A stretch of 64,000 nt of DNA, taken from Flaviramulus sp. GTDB taxonomy: Bacteria > Bacteroidota > Bacteroidia > Flavobacteriales > Flavobacteriaceae. Position numbers and translations under genes: made by a program. The stretch spans positions 17,994 through 81,993 of the forward strand of contig NZ_JABDMV010000103.1 of the NCBI RefSeq assembly GCF_013001275.1, written 5' to 3'. The notes under the pieces were generated by a model. That model ran no database searches, was not told where the DNA came from, and saw nothing but the letters and a program-made list of their open reading frames with translations. Below are positions 9,301 to 20,073 of this stretch, piece after piece. Positions within the stretch are counted from its first letter, which is position 1. The number at the start of each line of letters is the position of its first letter.

Positions 9301-10786
9301 GGGTATTCCGTATCTAAATGTAGACTATGATTTTAACGATAAAGCTTTAGTTACGTTAAAAAACCAAAGTTTTATATTCAATAGTATAAGATTAACTGAT
9401 ACTAAATATAATTCTAAAGGTCAGTTAAATGGTGCTTTAAATCATGTAAATTTTTCTAATTGGGATTTGGATTTGAATATTTCAACTTCCCGATTATTAA
9501 TTTTAGACACCAAAGAAACAGAAGAATCTTTATACTACGGCACCGGTTTTATTGGAGGTAGAGCAACCATTTTTGGACCTACAGACGAATTAGTTATAAA
9601 CGTCGTCGGTGAAACTAAAAATGGTACGGTGTTTAAAATTCCTTTAAACGATGCAGAGTCTTTTGGTGATAATTCATTTATTCATTTTATAAGCAAAGAA
9701 GAAAAAGAAGCAAGAAAAAAAGGCGTGGAGGTTGTTTTTAATGAAATAAAAGGATTGGAACTTGATTTTGATTTAGACGTTACAGAGGATGCTGAAGTTG
9801 AAATTATAATTGATAAAAACACAGGTCATTCATTAAAAGGGCGCGGAATAGGAGGTTTATTGGTGGAGATAAACACGAATGGGAAGTTTGATATGTGGGG
9901 GGATTTTGCGGTATTTGAAGGTGTTTATAATTTTGCTTATGGTGGTATTATTCAAAAACAATTTACTGTTCAACCCGGTGGAACTATTGCGTGGGAAGGT
10001 GATCCATTAGATGCTCAAATAGATATGCTCGCCATTTATAAAACACAAGCAAATCCATCTCCATTGCTGGATAATCCTATTAATAGAAGTATTCCTGTTG
10101 AATTAAATATTGCCTTAACTGGCAATTTAGAACAACCCAATCCCGAATTTAATTTTGAATTTCCGAATGTAAGTTCTACGATAAAATCAGAGTTGCAGTA
10201 TAGGCTGGAATCAGACGAGGATAAACAAAATCAAGCGTTGTATTTAATATCTACTGGTTCATTTTCCAGAGGTTTAAACGAAGTCAATTTTTCTGGTACA
10301 ATAGCAGAACGATTAAATGGAATTATTGGAGGAATATTTAGTTCGGAAGACGGGAAATTTAACATGAACCCGTATTTTGAAGCAGGTCAAAATAGAGCCG
10401 ATTATCAAACGGATAATAGAGTTGGAGTTACACTTCAAACACAAATTAGCGATCGCGTACTTATAAATGGTAAAGTTGGTGTTCCTGTTGGAGGTGAAAC
10501 TCAAACTGTAATCGCTGGCGATGTTGAGATAGATTTTCTTTTAAATGAAGAAGGTACACTAACCGCAAAAGTATTCAATAGAGAAAATAGTATTCGAAAT
10601 TTTGGTGAAGCTATTGGATATACACAAGGAGTTGGCCTTTCTTATAATGTGGATTTTGATACGTTTAAAGAACTTCTTCAAAAACTCTTTAAAAAATCAG
10701 CAAACACAGGTGAAAGTATAGAAGAGAATCCAGAATTAAAAAAGCCCAAGTCAACGGCCTTACCAGAATATATTTCTATTAAATAG
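6359..10786 (+). CDS. tamB: Translocation/assembly module TamB (AsmA-like outer-membrane biogenesis protein)
   Basis: A giant protein of about 1,470 residues with one N-terminal membrane anchor, a long stretch of beta-rich repeats and a C-terminal TamB (DUF490) domain. It would span the periplasm and help deliver lipids or outer-membrane proteins. The domain is recognisable in the segments around F-A-V-F-E-G-V-Y-N-F-A-Y-G-G and R-V-L-I-N-G-K-V-G-V-P-V-G-G. The first in-frame ATG is at 6407, inside the hydrophobic anchor. Reading from the ATC at 6359 adds a lysine-rich n-region (I-K-K-F-L-K-I-L-Y-K-I), which makes a normal signal anchor, so I give 6359 as the likelier start. No ATG, GTG or TTG precedes it in frame. 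It is divergent from tsaD. Confidence 0.85.
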   Translation: MKKFLKILYKIVGILLMLFIILVLILSVPAVQTKLGKFATKKLNEEFKTNININRVSLQFNSDVEIKEIYIEDYKKDTLISIAELNTSILSFRNIINGNLNFGDIDIENLFFNIKTYEGETDTNLDVFVNKFEDDNPRTEKSSFLLSSSDVSIYNSVFKLSDENRETTKVLHFEDLNINATDFLINGSDVSTRINTLAFKDSRGVEVKNLMANFSYTLTDMTFENLQIKTPNSVLKGDLKFSYHREDLQYFTDKVQVKANFKESNVFLNELNTFYNEFGVNQSAKFSVNLTGVLNDLQANNLKLNTSTRTRVYGNINFKNLFNKETDNFYMNGNFSDLSSTYKDLKALLPNVLGEAIPTSFDRLGKFTIVGNSQVTSSKVIADIKIDTDLGFVDSNLEINKINDIDNAAYKGNVVFEDFDFGIFLNDPLVGIASLNFDVDGQGFTAKKIDTQVKGNIFQIEYNGYKYLETKVAGTIKNRIFDGNLIVNDRNLKLNFSGLVDFSEDIKKYDFEADVEYANLNTLNFVKKDSISMFSSNVKMNMNSSSFDDAVGKIEFKNTVYKNENDTYYFDKFDISSRFEGNMRYVEFNSPDIIEGELKGQFLFKDVPKLFQNSIGYIYTNYIPYKVKTNQSIDFNFKIYNKIVEVFYPTIELGKNTYIRGRVESNEQNFRLTFKSPKIKLLDYFANNIELQVDNKNPVFNTYIEIDSLNTKYYDVSKFNLINVTVNDTLFMRSEFNGGKRNTDVYNLSFYHTINDQNESVVGFKQSDVTIKNNKWNINENQDNFHKITFNKKLTNFNIDKFKINHNNEEIKLSGFLKDSTQKDIKLSFKDVDLSKITPDIDSLSLAGNVNGKLDILQKNGSYLPNSSLIIDDLKVNDYLLGSFDATITGNESLTNYKVNATIKNDDAKSFSAKGDIYVAGRSSTIDVLLDFNKFNLFPLNPLLDGVLTNIRGDVTGGVTVVGDLRLPNINGNLELNDSGLGIPYLNVDYDFNDKALVTLKNQSFIFNSIRLTDTKYNSKGQLNGALNHVNFSNWDLDLNISTSRLLILDTKETEESLYYGTGFIGGRATIFGPTDELVINVVGETKNGTVFKIPLNDAESFGDNSFIHFISKEEKEARKKGVEVVFNEIKGLELDFDLDVTEDAEVEIIIDKNTGHSLKGRGIGGLLVEINTNGKFDMWGDFAVFEGVYNFAYGGIIQKQFTVQPGGTIAWEGDPLDAQIDMLAIYKTQANPSPLLDNPINRSIPVELNIALTGNLEQPNPEFNFEFPNVSSTIKSELQYRLESDEDKQNQALYLISTGSFSRGLNEVNFSGTIAERLNGIIGGIFSSEDGKFNMNPYFEAGQNRADYQTDNRVGVTLQTQISDRVLINGKVGVPVGGETQTVIAGDVEIDFLLNEEGTLTAKVFNRENSIRNFGEAIGYTQGVGLSYNVDFDTFKELLQKLFKKSANTGESIEENPELKKPKSTALPEYISIK

Positions 10787-10943
10787 ACTTGGTAAAATAC
10801 CCTTCAAAATAACTTGCAATAAGCTAAAATAATGTTTCTTATTAACTAAAACGTTATAGTTTTAATTCTATCATAAATTAGTATAAATGGTATAGTTATT
10901 TGCAATTTGTTTAGTAATTTTACCTTATAAATTATAATACTTA

Positions 10944-12955
<2,012 letters not shown>

Positions 12956-12963
12956 AAATTAAC

Positions 12964-13012
12964 AACTCCACAGCGCTTTTGCACTAATATTATAAGATCT
13001 GTGGAGTTTTTA
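12964..13012 (+). terminator. Rho-independent terminator after gap
   Basis: A perfect 10-bp inverted repeat (AACTCCACAG at 12964-12973 and CTGTGGAGTT at 12999-13008) is followed by a T-rich tract. The loop is long (25 bases). It lies directly after the gap stop codon and 16 bases before the next gene. Confidence 0.75.
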
Positions 13013-13023
13013 TCTTTAAACGC

Positions 13024-13884
13024 ATGATTTTAATTGTTGATAGTGGTTCTACAAAATCTGATTGGATTGCTGTAGATAGTAATGGTAAACAGCTTCTGGA
13101 AAAGTTAAGGACGAAAGGGCTTAACCCTGAAATTTTATCTGAGAAAAAACTAAAAAAAACAATTAAAAAGAATGAAGATTTAAATGCTCATAAAAACATT
13201 GTTACTCATGTGTACTTTTATGGTGCTGGTTGCGGTACAGAGCAAGGAAAAGAGTTAGTTTACAATGTTTTAAGAGAGATATTTGTAAATGCTATTATTA
13301 AGGTTGACGAAGACACTATGGCTGCAGTTTATGGTACGATTAGTCGAGTAGATGAAGCTGCAGTAGTTTGTATTTTGGGAACAGGATCGAACTGTAGCTA
13401 TTATGATGGTAAAAAATTGCACCAACGTGTTCAATCTTTAGGCTATATTTTAATGGATGATGCCTCTGGAAACTATTTTGGTAAACAATTAATAAGAGAT
13501 TATTATTTTAACCTTATGCCAGAGAATATTAAGGTAGCATTTGGCAGCAAATATAATTTGGAAGCAGATTACATTAAATATAATATTTATAAACAACCAA
13601 ACCCGAATGCATATTTAGCAAACTTCGCTGAGTTTATGTTTTTAAATAAAGATTCTGATTATATATTGGACTTAATCAAAAATGGGATAAGAACATTTGT
13701 GAAAAATTACGTAATGCAATACAAGGAAGAACTTAAAACAGTTCCGGTTCACTTTGCAGGATCAATAGCATTTTTCTCCCAAGATCAAATTAAACAAGTA
13801 GCCCAAGAAATGGGATTTGTTGTCGGCAATGTAGAGCGTAGACCAATAGAAGGTTTAGTAGCTTTTCATACTAAAAATTTATAA
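13024..13884 (+). CDS. BadF/BadG-type ATPase, N-acetylglucosamine kinase-like
   Basis: The 286-residue protein has the ASKHA (actin-like ATPase) fold: the phosphate-1 loop I-V-D-S-G-S-T-K-S-D-W at residues 4-14, and a phosphate-2-like loop C-I-L-G-T-G-S-N-C in the middle. It resembles the N-acetylglucosamine kinase branch of the BadF/BadG/BcrA/BcrD family, so a cytoplasmic kinase for an amino sugar is the best guess. The substrate is not certain. It lies 68 bases downstream of gap with a terminator between, so it is probably not a simple operon partner. Confidence 0.8.
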   Translation: MILIVDSGSTKSDWIAVDSNGKQLLEKLRTKGLNPEILSEKKLKKTIKKNEDLNAHKNIVTHVYFYGAGCGTEQGKELVYNVLREIFVNAIIKVDEDTMAAVYGTISRVDEAAVVCILGTGSNCSYYDGKKLHQRVQSLGYILMDDASGNYFGKQLIRDYYFNLMPENIKVAFGSKYNLEADYIKYNIYKQPNPNAYLANFAEFMFLNKDSDYILDLIKNGIRTFVKNYVMQYKEELKTVPVHFAGSIAFFSQDQIKQVAQEMGFVVGNVERRPIEGLVAFHTKNL

Positions 13885-14084
13885 ACTTTTATTTCTGATT
13901 TTACTTGAGATTTAGTTTTTAGAATGAAATGTTCTATAGTGAATCTTCATATCATTGATTCTAGTTTTAAGTCATTTTCTATCCATCTATCTGTTATTTA
14001 ATAAATACTTAAAATGTTCATCATTTTTAATTTTTATATTTAGTTATAACGATCATATAATATAATATAAATACCAGTATTACT

Positions 14085-14116
14085 TTTGTTATTTAGTATA
14101 TTTATAGATAAGTTTG
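14085..14116 (+). promoter_or_regulatory. Bacteroidota-type promoter of the hybrid pseudo-kinase gene
   Basis: A TTTG at 14085-14088, 20 bases of spacer and TAAGTTTG at 14109-14116 form a full match to the -33/-7 consensus of Bacteroidota (TTG, about 19-21 bases, TAnnTTTG). The start codon follows 17 bases later. The remaining intergenic bases 13885-14084 are AT-rich and show nothing else I can identify. Confidence 0.65.
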
Positions 14117-14133
14117 TTGAAATGTACTTTTAA

Positions 14134-15552
14134 ATGAATTTTCTCCCAAAGTCTTTAAAGTCAATAAAAATAAAAAAGAAATTATCGTTTTTTATTTTTA
14201 TGTCAATTGGGGCCATTTTAATTATTGGAATATTATTTCTTGAAAAAATAATTTATATCCAAAGTGCTGCTATTTTTCTATTTTCTCTAGCCATAATTCA
14301 AGTTTTTGCGTTGCAATATTTTTTAAAGAATCTGTTAAAAAATGAAGTGATTAAAAATAATTTAAAATCGCGAATTGACGAGCTTAAAGCTAATTTGGAA
14401 GAAGCAGAAGAACTTGCCGACCATAAATCTATTTATTTAGCTAATATGAGTTATGAAGTTCGTACACCTTTAAATACTGTATTAGGTATGCTTAATATGT
14501 TAAAGCAAACTGATTTAGATAGTGACCAAGAAGCACAAGTAGAAATAGCAGAATACTCATCGAAACACTTGCTACAACTAGTTAGTCTGGTTACAAGTAA
14601 TGCTGAAGTTGATGCCGGTAATTTAACCTTGAATTTATTGGCTATGGACTTAAAGTCTGAACTATCAAGACTTTTAAAGGTTTTTGAATATCAGGCATGG
14701 GAAAAAGGGCTTGAGTTTGAATACAAATTTTTACAGGAGCAAAAAGATAATTTTTTAGTTTTAGGTGATTCAGCTAAAATTCAACAAGTATTGATAAATT
14801 TAATTAACAATGCTATAAAATTTACAAATTATGGTAAAATATCAATAATAGTAGACCAAACTGTGGGTATTGATGATGAACAAATTATTACGTTTTATAT
14901 AAAAGATACCGGCATTGGAATGCGACAAGAAGAAGTTAATAATATTTTTAGTAATTCCGTTAAATCCTATACAAAATCAATGATGCAGGATTATAGAGGT
15001 GGCGGAATTGGGCTATCTATCTCTCATCAATTGGTAGAGCACATGGGAGGCGAACTAAAGTTAGAAAGTAAAGAAAATGAAGGATCTACCTTTTATTTTA
15101 GCTTACAATTAAAAAAGACACTAAATTTAAGAACACCCGAAGAAGTTTTTAGCCCAGTTTTATTGGATAAGTTTAATGTTTTAGTCGCTGAAGATAATAG
15201 ATTAAATCAAAAAGTTATCAAATTTTTACTAGAGAGGCAAGGAGCTCAATGTACTTTTGCAAAAAACGGATTAGAGGCTGTTGATTTATATAAGATATTA
15301 GATTTTGATTTAATTTTTATGGACATATACATGCCAGATATGGATGGTTATGAAGCCACTAAATTTATAAAAGAAACAGATAAATATTTAGTAAATAACA
15401 CACCAATTATTGCGGTTTCTGCGAGTGCTTTTGAGGAAGATATATCAAAAGCAAAACTTGCTGGAATTGATGATTTTTTAGCCAAACCTATTGAAGTAGC
15501 AAAGCTAAAAGAGTTGTTAATTAAACATTCTAACGAACAAACCTCCGCTTAA
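14134..15552 (+). CDS. Hybrid sensor histidine kinase/response regulator with a Tyr in place of the phosphoacceptor His
   Basis: The 472 residues hold two adjacent membrane segments (about 17-39 and 44-64) without a periplasmic sensor domain, a short coiled coil (70-98), a HisKA-like dimerisation helix, a HATPase domain and a C-terminal receiver. The H-box reads N-M-S-Y-E-V-R-T-P-L-N: Tyr107 (TAT at 14452-14454) stands where the phosphorylated histidine should be. The ATP-binding boxes look intact (I-N-L-I-N-N-A, D-T-G-I-G-M, G-G-G-I-G-L). The receiver keeps Asp397 (F-M-D-I-Y-M-P) and Lys451. So the protein should bind ATP but cannot autophosphorylate in the normal way. It may be a pseudokinase scaffold or regulator. 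It has its own promoter and is convergent with ridA. Confidence 0.88.
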   Translation: MNFLPKSLKSIKIKKKLSFFIFMSIGAILIIGILFLEKIIYIQSAAIFLFSLAIIQVFALQYFLKNLLKNEVIKNNLKSRIDELKANLEEAEELADHKSIYLANMSYEVRTPLNTVLGMLNMLKQTDLDSDQEAQVEIAEYSSKHLLQLVSLVTSNAEVDAGNLTLNLLAMDLKSELSRLLKVFEYQAWEKGLEFEYKFLQEQKDNFLVLGDSAKIQQVLINLINNAIKFTNYGKISIIVDQTVGIDDEQIITFYIKDTGIGMRQEEVNNIFSNSVKSYTKSMMQDYRGGGIGLSISHQLVEHMGGELKLESKENEGSTFYFSLQLKKTLNLRTPEEVFSPVLLDKFNVLVAEDNRLNQKVIKFLLERQGAQCTFAKNGLEAVDLYKILDFDLIFMDIYMPDMDGYEATKFIKETDKYLVNNTPIIAVSASAFEEDISKAKLAGIDDFLAKPIEVAKLKELLIKHSNEQTSA

Positions 15553-15563
15553 ATAAAAAGCTT

Positions 15564-15944
15564 TTATTTAACGGCAATCATACTAATTTCAACATTAACA
15601 TTTTTAGGCAATTTGGCTACTTGAACGGTTTCACGAGCAGGAGCTGTCGCTTCGTCAAAATAGCTTCCGTAAACTTGATTAATTAAACTAAAATCGTTCA
15701 TGTTACTAATGAAAATTGAAGTTTTAATAACATGATCAAAAGTCATATTGGCCGCTTCCAAAACTGCTTCTAAGTTTTTCATTACTTGTTCAGTTTCACT
15801 TTTAATGTCATCGACAATTAGCTCCATAGATTTTGGATTCATTGCTATTTGCCCTGAAGTATACAGTGTATTGCCACTTAAAACAGCTTGGTTGTATGGT
15901 CCAATTGGAGCTGGTGCGTTTCCCGTTTTAATTATTGTTTTCAT
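15564..15944 (-). CDS. ridA: RidA family protein (reactive intermediate imine deaminase)
   Basis: RidA hydrolyses reactive enamine/imine intermediates released by PLP enzymes. The 126-residue protein starts with the usual N-A-P-A-P-I-G-P-Y-N-Q-A-V segment (substrate pocket tyrosine) and has the conserved arginine in A-P-A-R-E-T-V-Q-V near the C terminus. The closing N-V-N-V-E-I-S-M-I-A is typical. It lies 29 bases downstream of lptD on the same strand, probably in one transcript. Confidence 0.93.
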   Translation of the reverse strand: MKTIIKTGNAPAPIGPYNQAVLSGNTLYTSGQIAMNPKSMELIVDDIKSETEQVMKNLEAVLEAANMTFDHVIKTSIFISNMNDFSLINQVYGSYFDEATAPARETVQVAKLPKNVNVEISMIAVK

Positions 15945-15973
15945 TATTTGATTTTTATTGTAAGAATGAAAGT

Positions 15974-18727
15974 TTATAATTGAATATCTGGTTGATTGCG
16001 TTTCTCGTATTTTAAATCTTTTAAAATATTAGATTTTATGCCAATAAAGAAATTCCAAGAAGCTCTAGTACTGAAAGGAATCCAACTAAAATTCATCCGC
16101 CAACTTAACAAATCACGTTCAAACCTAAGCTGTGTATAGGTAAAGCCTGCATTTTTTAAATCATACCCCGATGAGGCCCCTACAGACCATTTTTTAGATA
16201 ATTCAATATCACCTGAAAACATAAGAGAATGTGAAGAGATTTCATTTTGACGACGAGAATTCGAATAATTTACGGCATATGCAAGTCTTAAATTCCAAGG
16301 TATTTTATAATTGTAAAATTCACTTGGCACTTCGTCTTTATCTTTTTTATCGTCTCTTATTTGTTGATTTGCAAAATCTTGGGATACTCCAAATAAATCA
16401 TCATCACGCCCACCACTTCTTACGTTTTCGTCTATCCCGCTTTTTTTGTCTTTGTCCTTGGTATCTCCTCTTTTGCTTGAAATTGACCAACTCGCTGTTA
16501 GATTAGCACTCGTTAACCTGAACAAGCTTCCACCATTATCTACATTAAATTGGTCGATACGGTTATTGTTGCTGTCAAGGGCATATGGATCTAAAGTGGC
16601 ACCAAAGTTAATGCTCATTTTATTTTTAAATAATTGTGTACCACCACTCATTCTAACGGGGCTCCATTGTAATGAATCACCGGCAAAATTATAAGAAGTT
16701 GAAAAATTTAGATTGTTTAATAAAATGATTTTTTTTGGTTCTGTCACCGTACTATCTTTCTCTTTTACTTTAGCCTCAAAGTTATTAGATAATGAGATGC
16801 CCATAGAACTGGAAAAATTATTGTTAGGCCTACCGAAGATGCCTTCCTCAAATCTTGTGTACTCTACGTCACTAGTAGTTGTTCCGTCAGCGCTTATCAC
16901 CTCATACGTATCATAATACTTATCAAATGCGGGGTTCATATTATAGCTAATCGAAGGACGCATTACGTGCCTAATTTTCTGAATTTTAGGAGTTTTTCCT
17001 TCTTTTTCAAAATTAAACATACCGTAAATTGTGGTACCAATGCTAGTACTAAAATTGTAGGTTCTAAAAGAATCGAATCCGTTTATAGTTTCACTTACTG
17101 TTTGACCCTCAATTGGATCATAATACTTTTCTATAGTTTTAAATGTCCAAACCTCATTAAAGCTTGAGCTTGCACTCATACTAAAATATTTAAACACTTT
17201 AAAATTGGTACTTAAAGGAATGGTGTGTTGAAAACCGGATTTTGCTTCATCAAACATTTCCTTTTTGAAGAATAAAGAATCTGTAGTTTGAATTCTATTT
17301 TCTCCACGAATATTATATTGCAGATTAACATTTTGAATGATTCCTTTTTTTGAACCCTCTTTAGATGCAAACGGATACATTCGTCCAACACTACCTTGAA
17401 AAGTTGGTAGTGTCATATTTATAGTTTCGGTATTCGTGTTTTGAGAATGAGTTGCAGTTAAGCTATAATTAACAGACGGCTCTCCCTCAAATGTTTTAGA
17501 ATAAGAAACCGAAGACGACAATGTATTATTTAAAAATGCACCAGAATTAACTTGATTAACAGAATTACGATAATACGTACTACTACCTAAGTTAACTGAT
17601 GCTGAAAAACGCGAACTGGGATTTGCTTTAGTATCTTGACTATGCGACCAGCGTAAATTATAAATTGTATTTCTTGCATAATCTGGAAAGCCACGTTCGC
17701 TAGTTATTAAATTTTCGTAACGAAACCCTACGTTTCCTCTAAATCTGTACCTTTTTGCATAAGTACTTTCTAATCTAGTCCCGTAACTTCCATTAGTATA
17801 ATAATCGCCCAATACAGCCAAATCTACATAATCACTTATTGCAAAATAGTAGCCACCATTCTGTAAAAAATATCCACGGTTGTTTTGTTCACCAAATGAA
17901 GGAATAATGACACCCGATGTTTGTTTTTCACTTTGAGGAAAAAAGCCAAATGGTAAACCAAGAGGTGTTGGTACATCATAAATAAATAAATTAGCTAAGC
18001 CTGTCACAATTTTTTTACCAGGAACAATTTTTGCTTTTCTAAGTTTTATATAATACTCGGGGTCTTCAAGATTCTCTGCAGTAGTATATTTGGCATCCTT
18101 TAAAAAATAAACGGAATCATTTTCTTTTTTAGTTATTGAAGCAATTACGGTGCCTTCACCTTGCTCTGTTTTAGAATTATAAATAAGTGCTTTTTGGCTT
18201 TCTGTATTAAATACAATTGAATCTGGTTCAACCACATTGCTACCTTGAGTAAAAACAGGTTTTTGTGTATAACCTTCAATAGAATCTGTAATACCTTTGG
18301 CATATACAGTATTTTTATTATAATCAATAATGATATTACCTGCAGTAATATTCATATCACCATAATCAATTTTGGCATCGTTATATAAATATAACTTCTG
18401 GTTTTTTTGGCTAAACCGTGTATAATCTGCAGCGTGGTATTTTACGATATACTCTAAAAGATCTTTTTTTGATTTAACAGAATCTTGACGAATAGAGTCT
18501 TGGTTTTTTTCAGATACTTCTTTAGTTATTAGACTATCTGTTTTAATTATTGCAACATCTTTCTCTTTTAGGCCGATAGGTTTTCCTTTTTCTGGAATAT
18601 CTTGAGCTAAGCTAAACATGTTAATAAACACTGTAAAACTTAGTGCAAAAAGTATTTTAAAGTTGTTTGTACGCAACGCTTTTAAATGTATTTTTGTAAA
18701 AGTATGGCTCGGTTTTTGAAAAGCCAA
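15974..18727 (-). CDS. lptD: LPS-assembly protein LptD
   Basis: The outer-membrane translocon inserting LPS into the outer leaflet. The 917-residue form has a signal sequence (F-K-I-L-F-A-L-S-F core, ending F-S-L-A-Q), an OstA-type beta-jellyroll (about 95-240) and a long beta-barrel. The junction L-G-L-P-F-G-F-F-P-Q and then S-G-V-I-I-P-S-F-G is diagnostic. The start is uncertain: the TTG at 18727 is the last three bases of a TAATTTTG box that looks like a -7 element. If that box is real, translation must begin later, for example at the TTG at 18676, which gives a compact signal peptide. Several internal stretches are acidic/lysine-rich, as in other Bacteroidota homologs. Confidence 0.9.
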   Translation of the reverse strand: MAFQKPSHTFTKIHLKALRTNNFKILFALSFTVFINMFSLAQDIPEKGKPIGLKEKDVAIIKTDSLITKEVSEKNQDSIRQDSVKSKKDLLEYIVKYHAADYTRFSQKNQKLYLYNDAKIDYGDMNITAGNIIIDYNKNTVYAKGITDSIEGYTQKPVFTQGSNVVEPDSIVFNTESQKALIYNSKTEQGEGTVIASITKKENDSVYFLKDAKYTTAENLEDPEYYIKLRKAKIVPGKKIVTGLANLFIYDVPTPLGLPFGFFPQSEKQTSGVIIPSFGEQNNRGYFLQNGGYYFAISDYVDLAVLGDYYTNGSYGTRLESTYAKRYRFRGNVGFRYENLITSERGFPDYARNTIYNLRWSHSQDTKANPSSRFSASVNLGSSTYYRNSVNQVNSGAFLNNTLSSSVSYSKTFEGEPSVNYSLTATHSQNTNTETINMTLPTFQGSVGRMYPFASKEGSKKGIIQNVNLQYNIRGENRIQTTDSLFFKKEMFDEAKSGFQHTIPLSTNFKVFKYFSMSASSSFNEVWTFKTIEKYYDPIEGQTVSETINGFDSFRTYNFSTSIGTTIYGMFNFEKEGKTPKIQKIRHVMRPSISYNMNPAFDKYYDTYEVISADGTTTSDVEYTRFEEGIFGRPNNNFSSSMGISLSNNFEAKVKEKDSTVTEPKKIILLNNLNFSTSYNFAGDSLQWSPVRMSGGTQLFKNKMSINFGATLDPYALDSNNNRIDQFNVDNGGSLFRLTSANLTASWSISSKRGDTKDKDKKSGIDENVRSGGRDDDLFGVSQDFANQQIRDDKKDKDEVPSEFYNYKIPWNLRLAYAVNYSNSRRQNEISSHSLMFSGDIELSKKWSVGASSGYDLKNAGFTYTQLRFERDLLSWRMNFSWIPFSTRASWNFFIGIKSNILKDLKYEKRNQPDIQL

Positions 18728-18892
18728 AATTACATATATTTTTTTGGGATTGATTTAATATTCGATTAAAAGTTCAAATTTAAAATTCTATTAAATTTTA
18801 AAGGGTAATAAAGCCAACTTTTCATTCGTTTTACCCTCATAAAATACTTGTATTTATAAATTTTCATAAAAACGATGCTTTATTAAAATTCT

Positions 18893-20023
18893 ATGCGATT
18901 ATTAAAAAACAATAATAATTATTCCATGAAAACGAACGGGTTGTTCCTTTTCGTATGCGTTATAATAGTATTAACATGTTCTTCTTTTTCTATTTTTAAT
19001 AATGATACACAATCTAAAAAATTTGTAGTTGTTTTAGATGCTGGTCATGGAGGTAAGGATCCAGGAAACCTGGGCAACGGTTATAAAGAAAAAGATATTG
19101 CATTAAAAGTAGTTTTAGCAGTTGGAAAGGAACTAGAAAAGAATCCTAACATAGAAGTGATTTATACTCGGAAAAACGATGTATTTATTGATTTATTCGT
19201 AAGAGGTAAAATAGCTAACAAAGCAAATGCCGATTTATTTGTATCGGTACATTGTAATTCTCATAACTCAAGTGCACATGGCACCGAAACTTTTGTTTTA
19301 GGTACTAATAGTAACAAAACAAATTTTGAAGTTGCAAAAAAGGAAAACTCGGTTATTTATCTTGAAGATGATTATGAAAAAAATTATGCAGGTTTTGATC
19401 CGAATTCGCCAGAATCTGTAATGAGCATTCTTTTAAGTCAAGAAGAATATTTAGATCAAAGTATTATGCTAGCTAGCCTCATTCAAAACAAATTCACAAA
19501 TGTTTTAAAACGTAAAAACAGAGGCGTTAAACAAGCAGGATTTATAGTATTGCATCAAACTGTTATGCCAAGTGTGTTAGTAGAACTGGGTTTTTTAACA
19601 TACAAAAAAGAAGGCGCTTATTTAAATTCTAGAAAAGGACAGCAGGAAGTGTCTGCCTCCATAGTAAACGCGGTATTAGAATATAAAAAATCTATTGATC
19701 GAAATGTTGATAATTACACTGTAGTTGAATCAAGTGATAAAACTAATGATTATAATAAAGACATTTTATTTAAAGTACAAATCGCAGCGAGCTCAAAAGC
19801 GCTAGATCCAAAACCATATAATTTTAAGGGATTAGAAAGTATTTCCAGATTAAAAGAAGGTAATTTATACAAGTATTTTTACGGTAGCTCTTCCAATTAT
19901 GAAGATATAAAAATTCTTGAGGCAGAAGCTCGAAAAAAGGGCTATTCCTCAAGTTTTGTAGTAGCTTTTAAAGACGATAAAAAAATTGCTTTAATTGATG
20001 CTTTAAAATCAACAGCTAATTAG
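18893..20023 (+). CDS. N-acetylmuramoyl-L-alanine amidase (Amidase_3), exported
   Basis: Cleaves the amide bond between muramic acid and the stem peptide. The 376-residue protein has a hydrophobic signal segment (L-F-L-F-V-C-V-I-I-V-L), then the Amidase_3 zinc-hydrolase domain: V-L-D-A-G-H-G-G-K-D-P-G with the first zinc histidine, S-V-H-C-N-S-H with the second, and V-L-V-E-L-G-F-L with the catalytic glutamate. The last 90 residues look like a SPOR-type or related peptidoglycan-binding region. The start could instead be the ATG at 18926, which gives a shorter n-region. It heads a plus-strand cluster with the MCE gene. Confidence 0.9.
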   Translation: MRLLKNNNNYSMKTNGLFLFVCVIIVLTCSSFSIFNNDTQSKKFVVVLDAGHGGKDPGNLGNGYKEKDIALKVVLAVGKELEKNPNIEVIYTRKNDVFIDLFVRGKIANKANADLFVSVHCNSHNSSAHGTETFVLGTNSNKTNFEVAKKENSVIYLEDDYEKNYAGFDPNSPESVMSILLSQEEYLDQSIMLASLIQNKFTNVLKRKNRGVKQAGFIVLHQTVMPSVLVELGFLTYKKEGAYLNSRKGQQEVSASIVNAVLEYKKSIDRNVDNYTVVESSDKTNDYNKDILFKVQIAASSKALDPKPYNFKGLESISRLKEGNLYKYFYGSSSNYEDIKILEAEARKKGYSSSFVVAFKDDKKIALIDALKSTAN

Positions 20024-20073
20024 ACCAGTTCTTTTTAAATTTATATTAAATTTGTTTTTCAAACCTATTTATT

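Noticed and set aside
10840..10880. Possible hairpin (TAAAAC...GTTTTA) upstream of pfkA
   Set aside because: Six weak pairs in AT-rich sequence; expected by chance.
15551..15570. AT-only palindrome between the hybrid kinase gene and ridA as a terminator
   Set aside because: Only A/T pairs apart from one G-C, with a bulge; too weak to annotate.
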